Assembly (NCBI RefSeq): GCF_014673495.1
Contig: NZ_CP051006.1
Location: 1,178,001 to 1,242,000 of the forward strand
Source of the DNA: Streptomyces griseofuscus
Lineage (GTDB): Bacteria > Actinomycetota > Actinomycetes > Streptomycetales > Streptomycetaceae
Direction of reading: 5' to 3'
Length of the DNA stretch: 64,000 bases
Shown piece by piece: positions 15,935-25,653 of the stretch (position 1 is its first letter; every line of letters begins with the position of its first letter). The notes beneath the pieces were generated by a model. It was given only the letters and a program-made list of their open reading frames with translations, had not been told where the DNA came from and did no database searches. A program made the translations under genes and the position numbers.

Positions 15935-17386
15935 TCAGGGCTCCCGGTGCTCGGACGCCGCCCGTTCCAGCTCCGCCGCCTCCGCCCGGGCCAGCCGTGC
16001 CTCCGCCTCGACATCGAGGGAGCGGGTCAGCCACCAGTACAGGAGGGCGGAGACGGGCAGCCCGATGAACAGGGAGATGTCCGCGCCGCCGAGCGCCTTC
16101 GCGGCGGGGCCCACGTACAGGGTGCCGACGGAGAAGAACGGGACCATGACCGCGAAGCCGACCAGGTAGGAGATGATCCCGTGCCAGCCCCAACGGCCGT
16201 AGATGCCCCGGGGGTTGAAGATCTCGGCGACCGCGTAGTGGCCCCGGCGCACCACGTAGTAGTCCATGAGGTTGACCGCGGTCCACGGGATGAACAGATA
16301 GAGGACCAGCAGCAGGAAGTCGTTGAAGTCGGCGAGGAAGTGCGCGGTGGCGGCGAGCGCGCCGATCACGGAGAGCGCGGCGGTGAGGGCGAGGGTGAGC
16401 AGCCGCACGGAGAGCGTCGGCCGTACCCGTCGTACCGAGTCGATGGCGCTGATGAGGGTCAGCGAACCGCCGTACATGTTGAGCGCGGTGACGGAGATCA
16501 GACCGAGGGCGGCGAAGAGCAGCACGATCGCGCCGAAGCCGTCGAAGACCTTGTCACCGGCCGCGTCGATCGAGGTGATGGTCTCGAAGTGCGGGCCCGC
16601 CCAGGCCGCGAGCAGGGAGCCGAGGACCATCATCCAGATGCCGCCGAGCGCGGAGCCGAAGTAGGTCCAGTAGAAGGTCTTGCGGACGGTCACGTCCGGC
16701 GGCAGGTAGCGGGAGTAGTCCGAGACGTAGATGGCCCAGCTGATCTGGTAGCCGGCGACCACGCCGAACTGGGCGAGGAACGGCGTCCACTTGAAGGCGC
16801 CGAGGTCGAAGGAGCCGGCCGGGTAGTGCAGGGTGAGCAGGATACCGACGGTGAAGATCCCGAAGACGGCCAGGAAGACGTAGGTCAGGATCCGTTCGGC
16901 CTTGTGGATGATGTCGTAGCCCACCAGGGCGACGGCGAGCGCGACCACGGTGACCGCGAGGACCCAGGGCTTCACCCCGCCGTGCAGCGTGGTGTGCAGG
17001 GCGTCGGCGGCGAGGATGCTGTTGAAGACGTTGAACCCGGCGTACTGCACATAGGCGAAGAGCCACACCAGGAGCGCGCCGACATAGCCGAACTGCGGCC
17101 GCGACTGGATCATCTGCGGCAGGCCCAGCTGGGGTCCCTGGGCGGAGTGGAAGGCCATGAAGAAGGTGCCGAGGACGGTGCCGGCGACGATGGCCAGCAG
17201 CGACCAGAGGAGATTGCCGCCGCCGGTGATGCTGATCAGCCCCACGGCCAGGGTGGCGATCTGGGCGTTGGACATGAACCACAGGGGCCCCAGGTGCCAC
17301 AGCTTGCCGTGCCGCTCGTTCAGCGGGACGTAGTCGATGGACCGGACCTCGATCCCGGACGTCCTGCCCTGCGCCGACCCGCTCAT
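15935..17386 (-). CDS. NCS1-family nucleobase/cytosine permease
   Basis: A 483-residue transporter with about 12 membrane segments. Front-end hallmarks: VPLNERHGKLWHLGPLWFMSN and LGTFFMAFHSAQGPQLGLPQM. The middle has QYAGFNVFNSILAADAL, and QISWAIYVSDYSRYLPPD is the typical NCS1 loop. DDFNDFLLLVLY-type text (ADFNDFLLLVLYLFIPWTAVNL) matches the conserved end of the core. Members import cytosine, purines, allantoin or hydantoins with protons or sodium. The tail of about 35 residues is charged, Ala/Glu-rich. A GGGAGG site precedes ATG 17386. No catabolic gene is adjacent, so the cargo is undetermined. Confidence 0.85.
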   Translation of the reverse strand: MSGSAQGRTSGIEVRSIDYVPLNERHGKLWHLGPLWFMSNAQIATLAVGLISITGGGNLLWSLLAIVAGTVLGTFFMAFHSAQGPQLGLPQMIQSRPQFGYVGALLVWLFAYVQYAGFNVFNSILAADALHTTLHGGVKPWVLAVTVVALAVALVGYDIIHKAERILTYVFLAVFGIFTVGILLTLHYPAGSFDLGAFKWTPFLAQFGVVAGYQISWAIYVSDYSRYLPPDVTVRKTFYWTYFGSALGGIWMMVLGSLLAAWAGPHFETITSIDAAGDKVFDGFGAIVLLFAALGLISVTALNMYGGSLTLISAIDSVRRVRPTLSVRLLTLALTAALSVIGALAATAHFLADFNDFLLLVLYLFIPWTAVNLMDYYVVRRGHYAVAEIFNPRGIYGRWGWHGIISYLVGFAVMVPFFSVGTLYVGPAAKALGGADISLFIGLPVSALLYWWLTRSLDVEAEARLARAEAAELERAASEHREP

Positions 17387-17673
17387 GCCGCCTCCCGAGC
17401 CCGTTGCGTCACTCGGATCACATGGTGCACCGGCGCGGGCCCGGTGACGAGAGCGCGGGCGACGACACCCCGGGCGATCACCGCGGGCCCGTACGGCGCC
17501 TCAGGGAGCGCCGGAGATATCGCGGTCGGAGGGGCCCCGCGGCTCAGTTTTTCCGTGGACGGAATGCCCGGACGAGACAAGAAACGGCGATTTTGCGACA
17601 GGTAGGGGCATCGCCGACCATGGCGGGGTCCCGGCGATCCCGGGACGTCGGCTTGATGAGAGGCGCACCACCC

Positions 17674-19089
17674 ATGCACGTCACCGGAACCGCTCCCCTG
17701 CCGGCTCCGGCCCCTTCGGAGAGCCTCACGGCACCCGCCGGGGACCCCCAGGGCACGCCCGGCAGCCGGCACGCGCGCCGGTTCGGGCTGCCCGTGGCCA
17801 CCGCGCTGGTCATGGGCAACATCATCGGTGGCGGCATCTTCCTGCTGCCCGCCTCCATCGCCCCCTACGGCACGGTCAGCCTGGTCGCCTTCGGGGTGCT
17901 GACGATCGGCGCCATCGCCCTCGCGCTGACCTTCGGCAAGCTCGCCGCGCGCGATCCCCGCACCGGCGGCCCGTACGTCTACGCCCGCGGGGCGTTCGGC
18001 GACTTCGCGGGCTTCCTCGCGGCCTGGTCGTACTGGATCACCACCTGGGTGTCGAACGCCGCGCTCGCCGTGGCCGCCGTCGGCTATCTGGACGTGCTGA
18101 TCCCGGTGAGCGGACACCGCTGGACCGCGTGTCTGGCCGCGCTGGCGATCCAGTGGCTGCCCGCGCTCGCCAACTTCGCCGGCACCCGCTATGTGGGCGC
18201 CGTGCAGCTGGTCTCCACGGTGCTGAAGTTCGTGCCGCTGCTGCTCGTGGCGGTCGGCGGGCTGTTCTTCTTCGACCCCTCCCGGCTCGGCCCGTTCAAC
18301 TCCAGCGGCCACGGCGCGATCGGCGCGGTCTCCGCCTCCGCCGCGCTGCTGCTCTTCTCCTACCTCGGGGTGGAGTCCGCCGCGGTCAGCGCCGGTGAGG
18401 TCAAGAACGCCCGGCGCAATGTGGGCCGCGCCACCGTGATCGGCACCGCGGGCGCCGCGCTGGTGTACCTGCTGGGCACGCTGTCCGTGTTCGGCACGGT
18501 CGCGCACCACCGGCTGGTCAACTCCACCGCGCCTTTCTCGGACGCCGTGAACGCGATGTTCGGCGGCAGCTGGGGCGGCTGGGCGGTGGCGCTGGCCGCG
18601 CTGGTGTCGATGATCGGCTGCCTGAACGGCTGGACCCTGCTCAGCGCCCAGACCCCCTACGCCGCCGCCCGCGACGGGCTCTTCCCTGCCGCCTTCACCC
18701 GGCGCCGCCGGGGCGTGCCGACGGTCGGCGTCGCCGTGACCGTGGTACTGGCGTCCCTGCTCACCGCGTACAACTACCTCTCCGGCTCCGGCAAGGTCTT
18801 CGAGGTCCTGGTCCTCGTCACCACCTTCACCGCGACCGTCCCCTATCTGCTGGCCACCGCCGCCCAGCTCTTCCACCTCGTCTCCGGCCGCGCCGACTCG
18901 GTGGACCGGGGACGGCTGGTCCGCGACGCGGTGGTCACCTCGGTCGCGGCCGCCTTCTCGATCTGGCTGATGGCGGGCGCCGGCTACGCGGCGGTGTACC
19001 AGGGCGCGCTCTTCCTCTTCGCCGGCGTCCTCGTCTACGCGGTGATGACGGCGCGCCGGGCCCGGGCGGCAGAGGGGCGTACCGCCTAG
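17674..19089 (+). CDS. APC-superfamily amino acid permease/antiporter
   Basis: A 471-residue protein with about 12 membrane segments. The conserved first helix GNIIGGGIFLLPASIAPYGT contains the GIxG-type substrate site. SNAALAVAAVGYLDVLIP and SYLGVESAAVSAGEVKNARRNVGRA follow as in AdiC/PotE-like basic amino acid/polyamine antiporters. LLSAQTPYAAARDGLFPAAF is the usual loop before the last helices. Start ATG 17674 is chosen since conserved sequence begins about 35 residues later; ATG 17656 in the same frame is possible. It is divergent from the NCS1 permease across 287 bp with two AT-rich patches (near 17550 and 17585) that probably hold promoters. Substrate not determinable. Confidence 0.8.
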   Translation: MHVTGTAPLPAPAPSESLTAPAGDPQGTPGSRHARRFGLPVATALVMGNIIGGGIFLLPASIAPYGTVSLVAFGVLTIGAIALALTFGKLAARDPRTGGPYVYARGAFGDFAGFLAAWSYWITTWVSNAALAVAAVGYLDVLIPVSGHRWTACLAALAIQWLPALANFAGTRYVGAVQLVSTVLKFVPLLLVAVGGLFFFDPSRLGPFNSSGHGAIGAVSASAALLLFSYLGVESAAVSAGEVKNARRNVGRATVIGTAGAALVYLLGTLSVFGTVAHHRLVNSTAPFSDAVNAMFGGSWGGWAVALAALVSMIGCLNGWTLLSAQTPYAAARDGLFPAAFTRRRRGVPTVGVAVTVVLASLLTAYNYLSGSGKVFEVLVLVTTFTATVPYLLATAAQLFHLVSGRADSVDRGRLVRDAVVTSVAAAFSIWLMAGAGYAAVYQGALFLFAGVLVYAVMTARRARAAEGRTA

Positions 19090-19125
19090 CCGCGACCGGG
19101 GGCGTTCACTTACCCCGGTCGCGGC
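19089..19125. terminator. Bidirectional terminator overlapping a stop codon
   Basis: Perfect 13-base arms (19089-19101 and 19113-19125) flank an 11-base loop. The hairpin begins at the last base of the APC permease stop codon, and the photolyase stop codon lies inside the loop. It can end both converging transcripts. Confidence 0.8.
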
Positions 19126-20482
19126 CCCTGCGGAACCGGTCCACGCCCTCCGCCAGGTCGATCATCGGTTCGGGATAGTCCAGCGCGGCACGCTCCGCGC
19201 CGGGCAGCTTCCACGGCTCGTGCACGAAGCGGTCGGCGAGGCCCGCGAGCTCGGGTACCCAGCGGCGCACATAGCCGCCGTCGGGGTCGTAACGCCTGGC
19301 CTGGGCAATGGGGTTGAGGACCCGGTTGGGGCGGGTGTCCGTGCCGGTACCGGCGACCCACTGCCAGTTGAGCTGGTTGTTGGCGATGTCTCCGTCGACC
19401 AGCCAGTACAGGAAGTGCTCGGCGCCGATCCGCCAGTCGACGTAGAGCGTCTTGGCCAGGAAGGACGCGGTCAGCAGCCGGGCCCGGTTGTGCATCCAGC
19501 CCTCGTGGCGCAGCTGCCGCATCGCCGCGTCGATCACCGGATAGCCGGTACGGCCCTCCCGCCAGGCCTCGACGTCGGCGCGCGCGGCGCGCCCCGTGCG
19601 CCAGCGGTCGCCCTTGGTGCGGTAGTCGGCGCGGGCGACCGCCGGGCGGGCGGCGAGCACCTGGCGGTGGAAGTCGCGCCAGGCGAGCTGGCGTACCAGC
19701 GCTTCGGCGCCCGGACCGCCGTGGCGGCGGGCCCGCTGGACCAGTTCCACCGGGGACAGGGTGCCGAAGTGCAGATGCGCGGAGAGCCGGGAGGTGGCGT
19801 CGGCGGCCAGGTCGTCGCGGGTGTCGTCGTAGGCGTCCAGACCCGTGCGCCAGTACGCGGTCACCCGCTTGCGGCCCTCGCTCTCGCCGCCGGCCGGCAG
19901 GGCGGGCGAGACACCGGTGACGTCCTCGCGGGCGGGCAGCCGCTCGCCCCGCACCCCGTCCGGCACGGGCACCCGGCGCGGGGCGGCCAGCGGCGCGCGC
20001 AGCCCGGCCTGGGCCCAGCGGCGGTGGTACGGCGTGAAGACCGCGAAATGGTCGGAACCGGCCGGGGTCACCTCGCCCGGGGGCACCCCCACGGTCACCG
20101 CGTCGTGCACGAGCAGCCGCCGCCCGTCGGCCGCCAGCGCCCGCCGCAGCAGGTCCTCCCGGCGGGTGGCGAAGGCGCTGTGCGCGGCGGCCAGGTGCAC
20201 CTCGTCGGCGTCCGCCTCCGCCGCCACACCGCACACCTGCGCCACGAGGTCGCCGGAGCGCACCACGAGCCGTCCGCCGCGCTCACACAGGGACGCGTCC
20301 AGGTCGGCCAGGCAGTCGGCGAGGAAGGCGGTGCGGTTCGGGGTGGCGAAGCCGGCCGCCTCGACGGCGCGGTCGCGGACGAACAGCGGCACGACCTCGT
20401 CGGCGGCGGCCAGCGCGGCGTGCAGCGGCGGATGGTCGTGCAGCCGCAGGTCGGAGGTGAACAGGACGACCGAGACGGACAT
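19106..20482 (-). CDS. phr: Deoxyribodipyrimidine photo-lyase
   Basis: A 458-residue light-driven DNA repair enzyme. The N-terminal Rossmann-like domain starts VSVVLFTSDLRLHDHPPLHAAL (antenna-binding). The C-terminal FAD domain has RLSAHLHFGTLSPVELV, LVRQLAWRDFHRQVL, GRTGYPVIDAAMRQLRHEGW, MHNRARLLTASFL and DWRIGAEHFLYWLVDGDIAN, then NQLNWQWVAGTGTD. These are the FAD and lesion-binding signatures of class I CPD photolyases, and the Trp residues for electron transfer are present. Start ATG 20482 is the natural beginning of the fold; the frame stays open further upstream but is out-of-family sequence. It follows the SDR/DUF2867 gene by 106 bases on the same strand, a common pairing in actinomycetes. 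Confidence 0.9.
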   Translation of the reverse strand: MSVSVVLFTSDLRLHDHPPLHAALAAADEVVPLFVRDRAVEAAGFATPNRTAFLADCLADLDASLCERGGRLVVRSGDLVAQVCGVAAEADADEVHLAAAHSAFATRREDLLRRALAADGRRLLVHDAVTVGVPPGEVTPAGSDHFAVFTPYHRRWAQAGLRAPLAAPRRVPVPDGVRGERLPAREDVTGVSPALPAGGESEGRKRVTAYWRTGLDAYDDTRDDLAADATSRLSAHLHFGTLSPVELVQRARRHGGPGAEALVRQLAWRDFHRQVLAARPAVARADYRTKGDRWRTGRAARADVEAWREGRTGYPVIDAAMRQLRHEGWMHNRARLLTASFLAKTLYVDWRIGAEHFLYWLVDGDIANNQLNWQWVAGTGTDTRPNRVLNPIAQARRYDPDGGYVRRWVPELAGLADRFVHEPWKLPGAERAALDYPEPMIDLAEGVDRFRRGRDRGK

Positions 20483-20588
20483 GGCGGTCAGCCTATTCGG
20501 GGTGGTCGGGGGCGGTGCGTTCTCCCGGCGGCGCGGCGGAGCCGGATGTGGGTTCGGGTGCAGCGGGTCCGGGTCCGGACACCGGTGC

Positions 20589-22112
20589 TCATCTCGCTTC
20601 GTCCCGGGTGCGGGCGGCGGCGCGCACGATGTTGCGGGCCATGCCGCCGAAGACGACCGCGTGGAAGGGCGAGACGCTCCACCAGTACAGATGGCCGAGC
20701 AGCCCGCGGGGATGGAACAGCGCCCGCTGCCGGTACCGGACCCCGCCGTCGCCGTCGTCCACCCGCATCTCCAGCCAGGCCAGGCCCGGCAGCCGCATCT
20801 CGGCGCGCAGCCGCAGCAGCCGGCCGCGTTCGATCTCCTCCACCCGCCAGAAGTCCAGCGAGTCGCCCACCCGCAGCCGCCGCGCGTCCCGGCGGCCCCG
20901 GCGCAGGCCCACCCCGCCGACGAGCCGGTCGAGCCAGCCCCGTACCGCCCAGGCCAGCGGGAAGGAGTACCAGCCGTTCTCCCCGCCGATGCCCTCCACC
21001 ACCCGCCACAGCGCCTCGGGCGGTACGTCCGCCGCGCGCTCGCGCACATCCGTGTACAGGCTGCCGCCCGCCCAGTCCGGGTCGGTGGGCAGCGGACCGC
21101 TCGGGGCGCCCGGTACGGCGGCGGAGGACCAGCGGGTGACGACCTGGGCCTCGCGGACCCGCTGAAGCGCCAGGGCGAGCGCCCGGTCCAGGCCGAGGGG
21201 GTGGCCGGGCGGGCTCGGCACGTACCGTTCGATGTCGTTCTCATGGCAGACGACCTCGTGCCGCAGCGACTCCGTCAGCGGACGCGCGATACCGGCCGGC
21301 ACCGGGGTCACCAGGCCGACCCAGTAACTGGACAGGCCCGGCGTGAGCACCGGCACGCGCACGATCACCCGCTTGGGCAGCCCGGCGGCACTGGCGTACC
21401 GCTGCATCATGTCCAGGTAGGTGAGCACCTCGGGGCCGCCGGCGTCGAAGGCGCGGCTGACGTCCGGGGGCAGCCGCGCGCAGCCCACCAGGAGCCGCAG
21501 CACATCCCGTACGGCGATGGGCTGGATCCGGGTGTGCACCCAGCGCGGGGTGACCATCACGGGCAGCCGTTCGGTCAGGTAGCGCAGCATCTCGAAGCTC
21601 GCGGAGCCGGAGCCGATGATGACGGCGGCGCGCAGCACGGCGGTCGGCACGCCCGAGTCGAGCAGGATGCGGCCGACCTCGGCCCGGGAGCGCAGATGCG
21701 GCGACAGCTCGCGCTCGGGCACTCCGGCCGGGGTCAGCCCGCCGAGGTAGACCAGGCGCTTCACTCCGGCCCGGCGGGCCTGCTCGCCGAAGACCTGGGC
21801 CGCCCGCCGGTCGGTGCGCTCGAAGTCGCGGCCGGTGCCGAGGGCGTGCACCAGGTAGTAGGCCACGTCCATGCCGGCCATCGCCCGCGCCACCGAGTCC
21901 GCGTCCGTGACATCGCCCTTGACGATCTCCACCCGGCCTGCCCAGGGGTGGTCGCGCAGCTTGTGCGGGGTGCGGACCAGGCAGCGCACCCGGTATCCGG
22001 CGTCCAGCAGTTCCGGCACGAGCCGGCCGCCGATGTACCCGCTGGCGCCGGTGACCAGACAGGCGGGCGAGCCGTCCTCGTGCGCGTCGTCGGCCACTGT
22101 CTCGTCCGCCAC
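20589..22112 (-). CDS. SDR/NAD(P)-binding protein with DUF2867 domain
   Basis: A 507-residue two-domain protein. Residues about 15-300 form an atypical SDR with the nucleotide motif LVTGASGYIGGRLVPELLDAGY, then DVAYYLVHALG and VKRLVYLGGLTP. The back third (about 340-507) is DUF2867, with ALWRVVEGIGGENGWYSFPL, LRVGDSLDFWRVEEIERG and LFHPRGLLGHLYWWSVSPFH. GTG 22112, preceded by GGGGCGGA, is preferred because upstream sequence is Pro/Arg-rich. The substrate is unknown; relatives sit beside photolyase and carotenoid or fatty-acid genes. Its position before the photolyase suggests a light or UV response, but no light regulator is in view. Confidence 0.75.
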   Translation of the reverse strand: MADETVADDAHEDGSPACLVTGASGYIGGRLVPELLDAGYRVRCLVRTPHKLRDHPWAGRVEIVKGDVTDADSVARAMAGMDVAYYLVHALGTGRDFERTDRRAAQVFGEQARRAGVKRLVYLGGLTPAGVPERELSPHLRSRAEVGRILLDSGVPTAVLRAAVIIGSGSASFEMLRYLTERLPVMVTPRWVHTRIQPIAVRDVLRLLVGCARLPPDVSRAFDAGGPEVLTYLDMMQRYASAAGLPKRVIVRVPVLTPGLSSYWVGLVTPVPAGIARPLTESLRHEVVCHENDIERYVPSPPGHPLGLDRALALALQRVREAQVVTRWSSAAVPGAPSGPLPTDPDWAGGSLYTDVRERAADVPPEALWRVVEGIGGENGWYSFPLAWAVRGWLDRLVGGVGLRRGRRDARRLRVGDSLDFWRVEEIERGRLLRLRAEMRLPGLAWLEMRVDDGDGGVRYRQRALFHPRGLLGHLYWWSVSPFHAVVFGGMARNIVRAAARTRDEAR

Positions 22113-22285
22113 GGATCCGCCCCGTCCACGCTCGTGTCCCGGTGCGTCGGATCGCGCTCCCGGCTGACTCCAGGGTGGCGGCCTCGTGGGGCGACGCGCC
22201 TGGGGCGTGGGCCGATCGGGTGATGTTACGGGGGCTCGGGCCGGACCCCCGGGACGATGTACGAAGGTCGCGGGCGGCTCCTCGG

Positions 22286-24562
22286 TCACTCGCTGGGTTG
22301 CAGTGGGCTCTCCTCCACGGCGCCCGGCCGTGCCCGCTCCTCCGCGACGTCCGGCCGTGCAAGCTCCTCCGTCACGCCCAGCCGTGCCTGCTCCTCCTCG
22401 ACGATCCGGCGGGCCAGCTCGGTGTCCGACACGTCGACCGCGTCGGGGGTCGACTCGGCCACGGCGCTGCGGCGCGCGTAGGCGTCGAACAGGCGGGTCT
22501 TGGCGGCGAGCATCTTCACCAGGCGTTCGTCCACGCCTCCGGTGGCGAGCAGCCGGTACACCCGTACCGGCCTGACCTGCCCCATCCGATGGGCGCGGCC
22601 CACCGCCTGGTGTTCGATGGTCGGCTTGATCTGGGGTTCGCAGATGATGACGACGGAGGCGGCCTGCATGTTGAGGCCGACGCCGGCCGCCTGGATCTGC
22701 GCCAGGAGCACCGCGGGGCCGGACGCGGCGGCGAAGTCGTCCACGAGCCGCTGGCGCCGCGTGGCCGGGACGCTTCCGGTGAGCGGCCCGAACAGGGTGG
22801 TGTCCGGGGCGAGTTCGTCCCGTACCACGCCCAGTACGTCCTTGAAGTTGGAGAAGACGACGGTCTTCTGCCCGTTCTCGCCGGCCTCCCGGACGATCTC
22901 ACGGAGCCGGTCCAGCTTGGCCGATCCCTTCGGGTGCGCATAGGCGGCCCGGCGCATCGCCATGAAGTTGCCGGCGCGTACGGCCTCCCGGTACGCCTCC
23001 TCGTCCGACGCGCTGAGCTGTTCCCACTCGTCGGACTGCTGGAGGCTGGGCAGTTCGGTCAGTACGTCCACCTGGTTGCGCCGCAGGTACACCGGGGCGA
23101 CGGCCTTGCGGAAGGCGACCGAACCGGCCGGCGCGTCCCCTTCTCCCAGGGAGTCCGCTATCCCGCGGTGCAGCATCCCGACCAGGTTGCGGAACTCGAC
23201 GACCCTGTTCTCCATGGGAGTTCCGGTCATGAACAGGGCGCGCTCGCAGTGCTCCGCCCATCCGGCAACCGCCTGGGACCGCTTGGCCTTCGGGTTCTTC
23301 ACACAGTGCGCCTCGTCCACGACGAGCAGTCCGACCTCGCCGCCGCCCGGCTCCGGGAATCCGCGCAGCGCGTCGAACGTGGTCACCGCGACCCCGCCCC
23401 GCCCCTTCCAGTCGGCGAACGCCTCGTGCCGGTCGGGTCCGTGCAGCACCGTGACGCGCAGGGTGCTGCGGGCCTCGATCTCCCGGGTCCAGTTGACGAG
23501 GACGCTCGCCGGGCAGACGACCATGAAGTGGCTCTGCCCCTCGGCCGCGAGGTGTGCCAGTACGGCGATCGCCTGGATGGTCTTCCCGAGGCCCATCTCG
23601 TCGCCGAGGATCACCTTGCGCTGCGCGAGGACGAAGCGCGCGCCGAACGCCTGGTAGCCGCGCAGGGAGACGCGCCGATGCTCCTCGGCGAGCTGCTGGA
23701 TACGGACCCGCTCGGCGACCTCGTCCGGCAGAAAGCCCTCGGCGGCGGCCGCGTCCGGCTGCCGGCCGGAGATCTCGGCGAGCAGGCCGTAGTACTCGGC
23801 GGAGCGCAGCTCGAAGTCCACCCAGGCCGCGATGTCGGAGGATGTGCCGCGCAGCAGGTCCACCGAGGTCTGGGCCAGCGACTCGGGCAGGCCGGCGGCT
23901 TCCGCCTCGGCGGTGAGGGAGCGGATCTCGGCGAGCGCGGCCAGGGCGCGGGCCCGCTTCTCCCGTCCGGCCAGCAGCATCCTGAACCGTCCGGCGGCGG
24001 GCTTCGCCTCGGTCAGCAGCGGGCCGAGGCGCTTGGCGAGGGCGACGGCCTCGTCCACCGCGCGCCGGGCCGCCGGACCCGCTTCCACCAGGACGTGCAG
24101 GGCTTCGACCAGGGCGGTGGTCGCCGGTTCCGGCCGGTCGACGTCGATATGGACGGCCACCGTCTCGTGCACGGCCTCGGACAGGCGGCGGGCGGCGGCG
24201 AGCATCTGGTCGACGGTGCGCTGGCCGACGCCGGGGATCTGCCGCAGCCGGTACGGTCCCGCTTCGAGGACCTGGCCCACCGTGCTCAGACCGCTCTTGT
24301 CGACGCTGCCCAGCCGCAGCCGGCCCTCGGTGACGTCCTGCAACCGGGCGACCGGGATGGCGTCGAGCTCCCGCTTGACCAGCGCGTCATGAATCGGCTT
24401 CAGCGCCGCGCGCACCGCCTCGACCGCGCGGGCATGATCACCGGCCACCGCCTGCGCCGCCTCATACAACCGCGCCCCACCCGCGAGTACCTCCCGCCCC
24501 TCGTGCCCCACCCTCGCCGCCCCCACTCCTTCGCCACCGGCCTCACACGCCCCCAGGAACAT
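22286..24562 (-). CDS. SNF2-family DNA helicase/ATPase with helix-hairpin-helix
   Basis: A 758-residue DNA-translocating ATPase. Residues about 90-125 hold a helix-hairpin-helix (LRQIPGVGQRTVDQMLAAA). Helicase lobe 1 begins RVSLRGYQAFGARFVLAQRK with Walker A GDEMGLGKTIQAI; motif II is VVDEAHCVKN and motif III FMTGTPMEN. Lobe 2 has KTVVFSNFKDVL, AQIQAAGVGLNMQAA and the final QAVGRAHRMGQVRPVRVYRL. The C-terminal 55 residues are Glu/Arg-rich repeats (EELARPDVAEERARPG). ATG 24562 has GGGAA nine bases upstream; the longer frame is repeat DNA. The role is probably DNA repair or chromatin remodelling. Unlike HepA/RapA no Zn-finger SWIM domain is present. Confidence 0.85.
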   Translation of the reverse strand: MFLGACEAGGEGVGAARVGHEGREVLAGGARLYEAAQAVAGDHARAVEAVRAALKPIHDALVKRELDAIPVARLQDVTEGRLRLGSVDKSGLSTVGQVLEAGPYRLRQIPGVGQRTVDQMLAAARRLSEAVHETVAVHIDVDRPEPATTALVEALHVLVEAGPAARRAVDEAVALAKRLGPLLTEAKPAAGRFRMLLAGREKRARALAALAEIRSLTAEAEAAGLPESLAQTSVDLLRGTSSDIAAWVDFELRSAEYYGLLAEISGRQPDAAAAEGFLPDEVAERVRIQQLAEEHRRVSLRGYQAFGARFVLAQRKVILGDEMGLGKTIQAIAVLAHLAAEGQSHFMVVCPASVLVNWTREIEARSTLRVTVLHGPDRHEAFADWKGRGGVAVTTFDALRGFPEPGGGEVGLLVVDEAHCVKNPKAKRSQAVAGWAEHCERALFMTGTPMENRVVEFRNLVGMLHRGIADSLGEGDAPAGSVAFRKAVAPVYLRRNQVDVLTELPSLQQSDEWEQLSASDEEAYREAVRAGNFMAMRRAAYAHPKGSAKLDRLREIVREAGENGQKTVVFSNFKDVLGVVRDELAPDTTLFGPLTGSVPATRRQRLVDDFAAASGPAVLLAQIQAAGVGLNMQAASVVIICEPQIKPTIEHQAVGRAHRMGQVRPVRVYRLLATGGVDERLVKMLAAKTRLFDAYARRSAVAESTPDAVDVSDTELARRIVEEEQARLGVTEELARPDVAEERARPGAVEESPLQPSE

Positions 24563-24767
24563 AAAAGATTCCCATACGACGGGGGGTGGGGAGGCCGGAG
24601 TGCGGACGACGGGGTGACGGGTTGGAGGGCGGGGGGATGGGCCAAGAGCCGGTGACGGGCGGGGCCGGTGAGCCCGCGACCGGGGGCGGGCGAAGCGGGT
24701 CACGGCGGATGAGATCGGGGTCGGCTGCCGGACGCGGACTGTCGGCAACCCTACGAGGCCGAGATGC

Positions 24768-24844
24768 GCGGCGGACGCGGCAGGAGCCAGTGGCCGATGA
24801 AGCCGCGGGCACATGCGGGCGAGCCCGGCGACGGGGACGACCGA
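24768..24844 (+). repeat. Identical 77-base direct repeat, copy 1
   Basis: Begins GCGGCGGACGCGGCAGGAGC and is identical base for base to 25011-25087. Upstream of both, the phrases CTACGAGGCC and TTACGAGGCC show that the duplicated unit was once longer. Confidence 0.85.
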
Positions 24845-25010
24845 GCGGACGGTCGACGGTGGACCAGGACGGGACAGCGACAGCCGAAGCGAGAACGGTG
24901 ACAGATGAAGCCCAACCCGGGATCAACGAGCCCGAGACCAGGGGCAGACGAAACCGAAGCCCCGACAGGCCCGGACGGGGGCTGTTGGCGGTCTTACGAG
25001 GCCAAGGCCA

Positions 25011-25087
25011 GCGGCGGACGCGGCAGGAGCCAGTGGCCGATGAAGCCGCGGGCACATGCGGGCGAGCCCGGCGACGGGGACGACCGA
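25011..25087 (+). repeat. Identical 77-base direct repeat, copy 2
   Basis: Second copy of the 77-base repeat, 243 bases after the first and in the same orientation. Confidence 0.85.
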
Positions 25088-25653
25088 GGCAGCGGACGGT
25101 CGACGGCGGATCAGGACGAGACCAGCGACGGCCGAAGCGGAGAAGCGCTGACGGATGAAGCCGAGGCCAGGGGTCCGGAGCCCGACTCCGGTGGTCGCTG
25201 AAGCCGGGATCAACGGCGGACGCGTCCGGAGCCGATGGCGGACGAACCCGAAGCCGACGCCCGATCAGCCCTCCCCTAGCAATGGACGACCCCGAAGCCA
25301 CCGACCGATCAGCCCGAGTCCAACCCGCACACCGCGCACCACCCCGGAACCGACCCCCGACCAGCCCGCCACCGACGAGAGGCGAACGCGGGATCAGCCG
25401 CGCGTCAGCCCGAGCCCGACCACGGCCGCGTGCCGAAGCCAGCCCTGGACCAGCCCGCCACCGGCGACAGACGAACCCAGATCAGCCCCACGTCACCCCA
25501 GCCCCACGACAAATACGTGCCGGAGCCAACCCCGGACCAGCCCCACGCCACCCCCCACCCCCAGCCCCCACCACAGATACGTGCCGAAGCCAACCCCGGA
25601 CCAGACCTCACCAGCGACACACGCCCCCGCCCGACGCCGCACACGTCCCGCGG

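Larger units (their letters stand above)
24563..25653. repeat. Repeat-rich non-coding stretch of about 1.1 kb
   Basis: No gene is supported here. A 77-base sequence occurs twice without change, at 24768-24844 and 25011-25087 (243-base step), with diverged similarity extending on both sides. From about 25230 to 25620 a second, degenerate unit of roughly 25-30 bases recurs about six times, of the form CCGAAGCCAACCCCGGACCA with variants. All six frames give Pro/Arg/Asp-rich text without family features. The stretch separates the SNF2 gene start from the response-regulator stop. It may be a decayed repetitive coding region. Confidence 0.6.

Noticed and set aside
20483..21244. An upstream extension of the photolyase frame of 254 codons
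   Set aside because: The extension is antisense-like Arg/Gly/Trp-rich text overlapping the SDR/DUF2867 gene in another frame. The photolyase fold begins at ATG 20482.
24768..25620. Possible CRISPR array
   Set aside because: Only two exact 77-base copies, and later units are degenerate and unevenly spaced. No regular unique spacers and no cas genes are present.
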